From positions 11,820,847 through 11,884,846 of the forward strand of contig OY294046.1 of NCBI GenBank assembly GCA_958510825.1: a stretch of DNA of 64,000 nt. The letters are read 5' to 3'. This document shows, piece after piece, positions 1-9,700 of the stretch; within the stretch, counting starts at the first letter, position 1, and every line of letters begins with the position of its first letter. The position numbers and the translations under genes are program-made. Source of the stretch: Brachypterus glaber (taxonomy: Eukaryota; Arthropoda; Insecta; Coleoptera; Kateretidae). The notes under the pieces were generated by a model, which saw only the letters and a list, made by a program, of their open reading frames with translations, did no database searches and was not told the origin of the DNA.

Positions 1-1160
1 CGTATTTGAATTTCATTGTATTAGCTCTTGTATCTCTTGGCTTCCGAGACAAGTAAAACCCAAATTTAAGTAAAACTCGAGGTAAAACTGCACCATTTTT
101 ATGAAAAATAAACATGCACCAGGCTTTTCTTGCTTATTTATAATCTTTTATCACTTCCAAGTTATAATTTTAAAACTTCTCACTGAATAATAATTTTTCG
201 CCAAACCATGGTTTACAAATTGTAACTTCCTAATACATGCTATTATTTTATTTTTCTAAATATCTATTTATTTATTATAATTATTAAGTATTTTTCTTGT
301 TCATGAATAAAAAACTAACATTTTCAAAATTATTCAAACCACTGACAAGTGAATTGTCATTTTACAAGATTTAGTAAAGTGTCACAGCAAGCTTTATCTA
401 CTTGCGTTCAACTCATACACTGTTAAAAATTTTTAAAAATAACTATTTTTTAATTTCAGTTTTTTGTCTTAAAACTAACGTTATTAGTTATGAAAAGTAT
501 GGAACGTTAAAGAAAACGCAACAGTTTTTCAGATTTTAGAAGTTTTAACTAAAGTTTACCAATTAAATTCAGTTTCATATGACCGTAACTCCAAAACCAA
601 AGCTAGTTAAAAATTTTTGTTTAGTCAGATTTATAGCTTATTGGGTTTTTTTAATCAATAGTATCAATTTTAAATTGGCAGCTTTAGAAATAACTCAAAA
701 AACGCCGTGTACGTCTTAGATGGCCCGCCCTGTATATTAGGTACACAATACTCAGATTTTTTAGATAAGAATATTCAGGTGGATGTTATTTATACGGACG
801 TCTCCAATTGTCCGAGGCATAAGGGAAAATTTTTAAGGGTGTGTTTTTGACATAATTTAGTGTAAAAACCGCCGGGAGACAAGCTGTGATTTGATTGCTT
901 CCTGATTTATGACGTCATCAAAATAGCGGTTTTCCATCGTGCTTCGTATCTTTTAATCTGAAATATCTCGCTAAATAATAACTCGATTTTATCGTTGTTG
1001 GTCTTATTTTAAATACACTTTACTGCTCTTTAAAATGATATTACAAGAGATTTATTAAAGTTTTTTTTTAATATACCTAGTAGTATAAGATCATATATAA
1101 AAAATGAAAAATTAATATTTACCGAAATCTTCGATTTTTGAAAATATGTGTAAAAAAAAT
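1..1160. other. AT-rich stretch with no gene seen
   Basis: No coding exon can be supported here. Around 715-735 there is a CGCCCTGTATATT-like end, the usual outer edge of the short inverted-repeat elements found elsewhere in the window, but no matching partner end was found. If the Togaram gene continues past its last visible exon, its missing 3' exons should lie on the minus strand here or beyond the left edge; I could not find them. Confidence 0.5.
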
Positions 1161-1635
1161 ACTGGGTGTCTCAACAAAGCCGACTCGGTCGATATATAGT
1201 AAAGAATCCACTTTAGAGAAAAACTTTAAAGGGGAAAGTTGTTTGGTTTTAAAAAAGGCACATTTAAAAAATATTTTTAAATATACAGGATGGTGCTCCT
1301 ATGGTGAGTAACGTCTGACTTAATTTTTTTAAATGTAATGGTATATTTTTTATTATGTCGTCTTACTTGTCATAAAATTAACTTTATTTTAATATATATT
1401 ATATGGGTCTATTGTTTATAGTTTTTGAGATATATATATATATTTTTTTTTTGAGAAAAAAATGCATTTTTAGTGATGAGATAAAACCTGCTTCAATTTC
1501 TTTACTTTTTGTCAAAAATTAATAAAATTTTGCAAGCTTATCTTAAAAGGGTGTATCTAATTACTTGTGCAAAAAATAAAATATTTTATATAGGGCGTCC
1601 AAAATAAATATTCAAACTTTTGTATTTTCAAACAT
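1161..1635 (-). mobile_element. Short repeat of the GGGTGTCTCAAC family, copy 1
   Basis: The segment begins with GGGTGTCTCAAC and contains an AAGCCGACTCGGTCGATATA-type block, a long AT-rich middle, and ends near TAGGGCGTCC. The same blocks occur in the same order on the opposite strand at 15715-16157, so this is an interspersed repeat. It has no open frame of note. It is probably a non-autonomous DNA element; the class is not known. Confidence 0.7.
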
Positions 1636-1972
1636 AAACAACTCATTTAAAAAAAAAAAAAGAAAATCTGGAATCATGCACTCCAAACTTGAAGAGTTTC
1701 AAAAGACAACAAACTTTATTAAAAACCAGTGTCAGTGTCACTATGGATTCTGGATGAGACTTTATTAAATAAGTGGTATGGTTAGGCGTGCAAAATTTAG
1801 CTACATGAATTATTATTTTACAGGAGAAGCAAAAATGTGCTTAATTTTTTTCCAATGATATTTATACTTAATAAATTATATTTTAATAGTGTTTCATTGT
1901 TTACATCGTTTTATGTATATTTCAACAAAAAAAAAACTTAAAATAAGGGCCTAAACAATACCCTTAATTATC

Positions 1973-2396
1973 AAAAGGGCCTAACCCACACATTTCTTAT
2001 CAGGTTGTTTTTGCATAAAATCTTCTTTTGCTAGTCTTATGTAAATAGGTTCGTAAGCCTTTTTTAATCAAGAAAAGTTAACGGTAAATATTTGGGTGGG
2101 GAAAAAAAGCAAATTTAAAAAAAATCCTTTCACACACGTTTATAATATGATAATTTTTTATATAAAATATAGACTTTTTTAAAATAGGTTCATAACCTTT
2201 TTTAATTAAGAATAGTTAACGGTAAATATTTGGGTGGGACAAAAAAAACAAATTATTAAAATTTGTACCCCTAACCTTATTTTCCTATGCATTTTTTGCC
2301 ACTTCTAGTAACATATTAGGAATGTTTATTAGCTATAGCGATAAAGTACCTACGTTTAGTACCCGTATTTCGCAAAAAGTTACGGTTAGGCCCTTG
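1973..2396. mobile_element. Small inverted-repeat element with internal 140 bp duplication
   Basis: AAAGGGCCTAAC at the left is matched by the inverted GTTAGGCCCTT at the right. Inside, a block of about 60 bp (AATAGGTTC...AAATATTTGGGTGGG) occurs twice, at 2042-2101 and 2184-2240, in the same orientation. There is no coding potential. Probably a non-autonomous DNA element; the termini are short and no target duplication is convincing. Confidence 0.45.
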
Positions 2397-2580
2397 TTAG
2401 TTGCACTCTTCATATATTGCGTCTAGCAAGATGCTAACTTAAGAACTAGATCTAGTGTCCCTAATTCCGTCATCTGATGGCTGAATTTTTCTTCTATTGA
2501 TGCATTAGCGTAGTGTATTAGGAAGGCTGGTGTGGTGTTTATTAAAACGGAATATAACACAAAAACTTATACAACATAGT

Positions 2581-3392
2581 AGGGTAAGTCGGGGTTAACT
2601 GGGCCGCTTTTTTTCATATCGAGTTTTTGAAAGTCCAAACCTGTAAACAATTTTTAAATATTTTCTATAGCAAAAGGTAGATTAATACTATAGTTAGAAC
2701 ATATTAATACTTCAGACAAATATTATTTATATAAAAAAAGTTATTAACGACAAACCAGTTGACCCCGCTTGACCAGTTAACCCCATAGGGGAGGGACCAC
2801 CATTCAGGGTTAACTGGTCCACTAACAAAAATTTATTGTATTGTAATTATTGTGAATAAAAACGATTTGAAATCAAATAAAATTTAATTCTAACATAAAA
2901 ACAGACAACATAATATGTTAAATATTAGATATATCTGAGGGTTAACTGGTCCGGGGTTAACTGGACATGGCCCAGTTAACCCCAAACTAATTAATATTGA
3001 CATAAGTGGTCCAGTTAACCCTGAGTGACACCGCTGAATAAAATCATAAAATTTTATTACTTAATAAGATATTAGAAGGCGGAAATTATGCAGAATAATT
3101 AATAAAATACTCAGTATATTAGGTAAAATATTAGTCTAGATCCTCCTATTAATAAAAAATTATTAATTAAAAAATAAAAGTTAAGGTAAATACCTACTTT
3201 TCATCGAAAAAAAAAATAACTTTCTTTACTACAACTTACACGTGGACAACACGGTCCGTCATAATACTTTAAACAATACTACTAACTAAATATCACTAGA
3301 ATTTGCCCTAAGGCGCCAATACTAATAAAAAAAGTTGATAAAATCCAGGCGGACCAGTTAACCCTGTGGCCCAGTTAACCCTGACTTCCCCT
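2581..3392. mobile_element. MITE-like element filled with GTTAAC motifs
   Basis: The ends are inverted repeats of about 25 bp with two mismatches (AGGG-AAGTC-GGGTTAACTGGGCC type). The interior carries about nine copies of CCAGTTAACCC or its complement, at roughly 2591, 2770, 2808, 2940, 2955, 2970, 3010, 3354 and 3369, in both orientations and separated by AT-rich sequence. There is no transposase frame. The element lies in a Togaram intron; its right end is 18 nt from the splice donor of the exon ending at 3411. Confidence 0.75.
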
Positions 3393-3410
3393 ATACATTT
3401 AAAATCATAC

Positions 3411-3724
3411 CTGGTTTCAAAATTCTTATCTTCTACAAACTTAACCATATTTAAAATTAACCGTTTTCGCGTCGAATCTCCGCCACTCGAATTCAAAATC
3501 ACATCAACCCCTGCTATGACCATGGCGCACACCAACAACCGAGCCGTAGCCGAGCGGACCAAATAGTTTTTGTGGTTGGGTCCTTTTGCGCACAAAGCCC
3601 GCACGGCATGGAATACGGGAATGTGGGTGACCATACAGTCCAGAGCTAGGTTTGCGTCTTGCCGGATGAATTTGTTTGAATCAGCGGTTTTGCAGAGAAG
3701 GCTGTCTGTTATATCGTCAAATTC
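3411..3724 (-). CDS. Togaram exon encoding TOG helices (residues 430-533)
   Basis: Acceptor TTTTATTAG precedes position 3724 and donor GTATGA follows 3411 on the minus strand. The exon is 314 nt, enters in phase 0 and leaves with two bases. It encodes EFDDITDSLLCKTADSNKF, then a FIRQDANLALDCM turn and VRSATARLL, which match the late HEAT repeats of TOGARAM TOG domains. GC content is clearly higher than in the flanks. In the family the next residues form the last helix; no exon for them was found to the left. Confidence 0.9.
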
Positions 3725-6700
3725 CTAATAAAATAGTTTTAATGGGTCATTTTTGTGAGGTTTTTAGTTAAAAAATTGCAAGAAATTTCCTTTAAAATGT
3801 ATTGCAGTTTAAATTTGATGCTGTGTGAGTCAAGATACTTAAATGAAAAAACTTAGGTGCATTTAAAAAGTCATGGCAATTTATATGGCGTTATTATTAA
3901 AGCTATCTGAATAAAATTTATGTCAGTCAATCTACACCCGAAAAGCAAAAAGTTTTCGTCTACATAGCTTTTATTTCTGAGACGCATTTTTTTAACTGTC
4001 GCTTTAAATAATTTAAAAAAATGATAATAATATCAAACCAATCTTTAATTTAGTTACATTTGCTTAACAAATCATGAAAATATTAAATTATTTTTTAATT
4101 AATTTCTTTAAAAAACTACGATTCTTTTTAATAAAATTATTTTATCAAAATCTCCATGAATTTCACTTATTTTGATTGCAGTTAAGGGTTTCGCGAATTG
4201 AATATCAACATTATAAATGTCTGGGTAAATGTCACATAAATTGTCAAATTTGAATAAACTTTAACTTGGGTAAAATAAATATTAAACAATTGAGGGCCCG
4301 GAATAGCCAAAATAGAACAAATGGCCGTGAGAGGGCCAGGACTTATGGCCAGTCCGCCACTGATATTTATATCTTCAGGGTTCCCACCAAAAATTGAAAT
4401 TCACATTTCAGGTATTTTCCAGGTTTTCCAGATAAAAATTATTAATATTCCAGGTATAGTAAAATAGTTTTAGTATACATACAGCCTGTTCCAGAACTCG
4501 CGTACCGAAATTTAAGAGGTGATTCTACATCCAAAAATATGAAAAAAAGTTTCTATAAAGGTTGGTCCGGAAATGAGCCCTAAGGGAGCTACGGCCCTTC
4601 GAAGATGACGTATTGAATGGGGAACAAAAAAAAGCACCAATAAAATTTTAATGCTGCAGGGTGATTCTTCATTTAAAACTGAGCAAAAAAGTATTATACA
4701 CCAAAACACCTAAATTTAATATTAAAGGAGCAATAGCCTTTTAAAAAGTAACGTTTTCGGTGGCACAAAATGTTACTTCCTCTTAATTGCATTTTTTTTT
4801 GATAACGGTTGCTCCTACAGTGTTACACTATATGATATTTTATATGTATTTTTACTCCAGAAATCTATATTTTTTACAACAAATCCAAAAAACATACACA
4901 TAGAAAAGTTTGGGGCAAAAATGTTTTAAGCCTCTTAAAGCTTAAACGGTACCCGAGTTATTAATTAAAAACCTTATTTTTATTACAATTTTAAAGGGCC
5001 CTAGATCCCTTAGGGCTCATTTCCGGACCAACCTTTATAGGAACTTTTTTTATATTTTTGGATCTAGAATCACCTCTTAAATTTTGGCATGCCAGTTATG
5101 GATCACCCTGTATATATAATACTTAGTATTATTAAAAAAAAAAAAAAAACTGAAAAAAAATCGTTTCGCGTAATTGATTTTCATACCTCGTATGCTACGC
5201 ATTGTGAATATTGTAAAAAAAAAGTTTGGACTAATTAACATTTTTGATTACAAAAATATGGATAATTAATAAAAAGAATCATCTTCAAAAAAAAAAAGAA
5301 AAATTGATCCTTTAACTGATTTTTAGCAAAAGTAACAATTTCAATCATTCGGATCAAATCTCGGATCACATGAAAAAAAAGTCCTTACCATTATTTACAA
5401 TGTTCCACAGTGGCGCACACAGGATTTTTCTTGTGGAGGGGGGGGGGCAGAGACAGAAACGGCAACAGGGTTTTTCATTCCGTGGCATGCTTATTTAGTT
5501 TTCTAACAGTATTAACAAAATGTTTTTGTCAAGTAACAAACAAGGGTATACCAGAGATTTTTGCAATATTGGTAAGAATGTTTAGCTCTGCAGTCAATTT
5601 TAATAAGAATTTTCAAGGTCACGCACTTTTACAACGAAATTTGAAAAACAATTTATTTAAAAAAAAACTTCAAATAGATAGGGGAAATCAGTAAATCTTA
5701 AGTTTTCGCATTGCCCAGACAAACAGGACTTGCAGACATGTAAATAATTTTATAAAATCTATTAAAATTGTAATATCACATTATCATCCACGGTGGTTTT
5801 TGCAAATTTGAACTTTTTTTTCTGACCCCTGATTGTTTTTATAAATTATTTAAACACACCATAAGAAGTAATTTAGGCAAATATAAAAAAATCGTTCGGA
5901 TCGAATTTTTTTTTACGTTTTTACTAATTTATTATAATATGTACATATTACGTACTCGAACTTCAATATATATTTTAGATATAATAATAAAGTTATTATT
6001 TATGATCAATACATTACATAAATGCTTATCTCCAACGCCAAATGACGTATATTTTTTTCTAGCGCTTTATTGTTTTAGGGGCCAAGTTGACTGAAAAAAC
6101 ATTTTTTTTTTGCATATTCGGACTTAGAATGCCAAAAATAATTTTAATTTAATAATTTTATGTTTTTAATTTGAGAGATTTTTTAGCGCTAGGTCAAGCT
6201 AAAAGAGCTTTCAGACAAACTCAAAAAGAAAAAAATATTGAAGACCGTGGACTTTTTGAAAGGCAAGCAAAAAATTGGAAATTTGTTTTACCGCTGATTT
6301 TTTTATGATTACTCTACGACTATTTTTTGCCAAGTTTTGAAAATCAAATAATAATTTAGAATGTTTTTTAATATCCTTTAATTTTTCTTGAACAAATTAT
6401 ATTTGCCTGTGTTAAATTCCAGGTGCTATTACAAAATTCCAGGCAAAAAACCGTTTTTTTGAAGAAAAACTGTCAAATTCCAGGTATTCCAGGTGGGAAT
6501 CTAAATTCCATGCGTTTTCCAGGTTTTCAAGGTTTTCCAGGTTTGGTGGGAACCCTGAAAATGTTGAGGAAAAAACAGGCAGGTGTTGAATCACACTGTT
6601 GATCCTTGTACACTCTTTCTAATAAATTAGGTAACCCCTCGTATATTTTTAAACTTAACTGGTCTTCTGGTATCCTTAATATACTCGAATAAATGCCCTG

Positions 6701-9700
6701 CAGCCTGGCAGGCCGTCCTGCAAACGTGCGATCTCGGACTTCGCAAAAGTTCCAATAGTCTTTGGTTGATTGTCGTCATGTGAGGATAAATAACATTGAT
6801 ATCTGTCGTTCGACATATTTCTACTATTTCCAGTAATCCTTTCAGTGCAGCATTCCTAGATAAGATATTTTATGTGTTTTTTTTCGCTATAGCCAATGCG
6901 TCATTGCTATAGCGGATATCCCTCCTCGTTCAAACGTATTTTAACGCTATCAATTTATTAAAATCAAGTTCATACCACGCACGCTTTGTTAATTTTCAGA
7001 GGATTTTCAAAAAACAAAAAATACCGGGTAAGTTTTACTTATGTCCACCCGTAAAATAAAGATGAATTTTCATTCGATAAAAACAAATTTTTGATGTTTT
7101 ATATAATTTTACATTTGCTATAAAATGGCGGATTTAATTATTTGTTTCACTTCCGATTTCGCCGGAAATTACCTCAACTTTTGATTTTTTAATGGAACAC
7201 CCAGTATATGTTTACATATTTTTATTCAGAATTAAGTTTTGAGTACAACAACAAGTATCATTTGTCAATTTTTGATCGAACATGTAATTTTACATCGGCA
7301 ATGCATTTTAGGAAACATATTTTGTAACATTTTTTGACCAATTTAAAATTATCTTTCATATAAGTGCTAAATTAATAACTAGATGAAACGTTGCAAGCAC
7401 CCTGTCAAAACATCGGCACTATTGTACACTAGAGCCATCTAGTTTGCAAATTTCAAACTAGGTACTCTTAGTAGCACTAAGTGCCGATGTAAACCAAAAT
7501 TTGAGGTATATAAAAAAAACTAATTCGCCATTTTATAGCCAATGTAAAATTATATATTTTTCTTACTAATTAAACGTTTAAGTATTACGTAACGCAAATA
7601 TTGATCATTTTGGACCCCCCCCCCTGTAACGCTATTTTCCTATACCATTAACATGGGCGTAACGCTCCAAACTAAAAATGTAAATTATTACAGTGACTGT
7701 AATACACAGGGTGATCAGTAACTGCCATGCCAAAATTTAAGACAAAAAAAAATAAATTAACATAAACTTATTGCCCTTATTAATACTAGTATACATGCAA
7801 AAGCTCGTCTTCTAGCTTAAAGGGTATCAGAGTTATTAAATAAAAACCTTATTTTTATTACAATTTTAAAAGGCCTTGGCTACCTTAGGGCTCATTTCCG
7901 GACCAACCTCTATAGGAACTTTTTTTCATATTTTTGGATGTAGAAAACCCTCTTAAATTTTGGCATGCCAGTTATTGATCACCCTGTATAGTCTGAAACG
8001 TTTGTAATGCAAGTTATAAGTTTTTAAAACAAAGTAGTCCAAATTCATTGCCCACCCTTTAAATGTTCCAAGTTATGTTAATAAATTACTGAATCAAAGG
8101 CTTTAGTTAGATCGGTTATAAGAAATACTGTATACAGTTGATATAGTAGTATAAACTAAAAAGCATATATTCTTACAAAATCCCTGTTACAAAAATAAAA
8201 CAAGATTTTCATATTAAAAAAAAATAACTAGCAAATTTAAACTTTAAAATTGAACTGGTTTGTCTTGGATGTTTACAAGAATTGAAAAAAAATAATTTCT
8301 TACCATTCTAGCATCCGTAGTCTACCAATGGCATGGGACAGTAAAAAATCTGTAGATGTAGAAGAAAATATTTCCATACTACTATTCTAGAAAAAAACCT
8401 ATAAACTTTTATTTCGACTCGAAGTGAAAACTTAACAAAGCAGCGATACCATAGAGGAATCGCTATTCCAACCCAATAAACAATGGTTCGGCCGACCGTC
8501 GGCATGCCCACGGAGCGACGTCGCTCCGCCGTCGGCAATTGACGGGCGGCCCGCCGTCAATAGGAGACAAGTGCCTACGGTCAAACGGAGATCATTTGCC
8601 GCTCTTTTGCCGATCATTTTGCCAACTACTTACCGACCATTTTAAGATCATCATCATTTGCCGATCATATTGGCAACCATTTACCGACCATATTAAGATC
8701 ATCAAAGGATGCTCATTTGCCGATCATATTGCCAACCATTTACCGACTATTTTAAGATCAGATGTTACAAATTGCAACTTGCAATCTATAGATTGCAACA
8801 TAGACATTATGTACTGCTCTGGTATAAAATTTTCCATAATGACTTATGCATTGATTGTTAAAAGGAATTGATCCTTATAAGGATATATTAAAAATAAAGT
8901 GTAGTGAAAGCGTACAGATGATGGCGCCATCTAATGTTGCACAAAAGTACTATAAGTATTTTATATTTGTATTTTATATTGGCTGTATTTCCGGAAATTT
9001 TGTGACCACGATAATCAAGAACGCTTTTAGCTAAAGACTTAAATTTTGGACTACGGGTTAATTATCCAAAGTTCTAGGTTGGTATTGTTTTTGGTTAAAG
9101 TCGGGGTGGGGTAAAAACATGTTATCCAGAATTTTATTTTTTTTTTAATGCAATACGAGTTTTTTAACAGTATAATTATTTTATATGTATACAATTATAG
9201 GGCCAGCTGGCCAGGTTAATGAAAACCAAAAACAAAAAAAAAAAATCAAAATAAAAAAAATCGTTTTTTTTAATTTTTAACTGATTTTTTTTTCAATTGT
9301 TTTTAACCCCATGGTGTAAATTTTACCCCACCCTGAATTTTTTTGATACTTGACGGAAATAAAAATATATTTTGGATATAAAACGCCAAGAAACTTAAAA
9401 AAAAGCAATAACAATTTTTCATTTTTTTTTACTAACGCAAAACTTTCCTTGGGAAAAGTAAAAATGCAAAAAGCAAAAGCATAATTATTATAATTAATGT
9501 TTTAAAAAACAAAACTGAAAAAAAATATTTATGTGTAAAAAATATATAATCGGTTAATCGGCGGCATTTTCGTGATCAATGATGATGACGTTGAGCCGAC
9601 GTAGTATTTCGATTATCGTTTTGCCATCATTTTGCCGACCGGCGATCAGACGTCCTTCCAACGTCGGGTTGACGTCAAATAGCGATGATCATTTGCCATC

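Larger units (their letters stand above)
3725..6659. other. Togaram intron, 2.9 kb, filled with repeats
   Basis: The intron runs from the donor GTTAAG at 6659 to the acceptor AG at 3725. It contains the CCAGG-rich element 4376-6557, itself interrupted by the CAGGGTGATC-type element 4481-5112, plus poly-A/T runs and a G-run at 5440. No additional exon is supported. Confidence 0.7.
6856..8303. other. Togaram intron with two repeat copies
   Basis: The region holds a GCCGGAAATTACCTCAACTTT block near 7160 that is also seen near 63040, a repeat end of the TATTACGTAACGC type at 7577-7663, and the truncated CAGGGTGATC-family copy 7707-7988. Nothing coding is visible. Confidence 0.6.

Noticed and set aside
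2423..2572. Minus-strand open stretch (IEEKFSHQMTELGTLDLVLK) next to the last Togaram exon, as a possible final exon
   Set aside because: Neither candidate acceptor gives the phase left by the exon ending at 3411, and the residues do not resemble the expected last TOG helix. It may be a relic of an element.
5410..5694. 94-codon plus-strand frame with a G-run
   Set aside because: It lies inside an interrupted element, has no domain, and ends in a poly-A-driven lysine tail.
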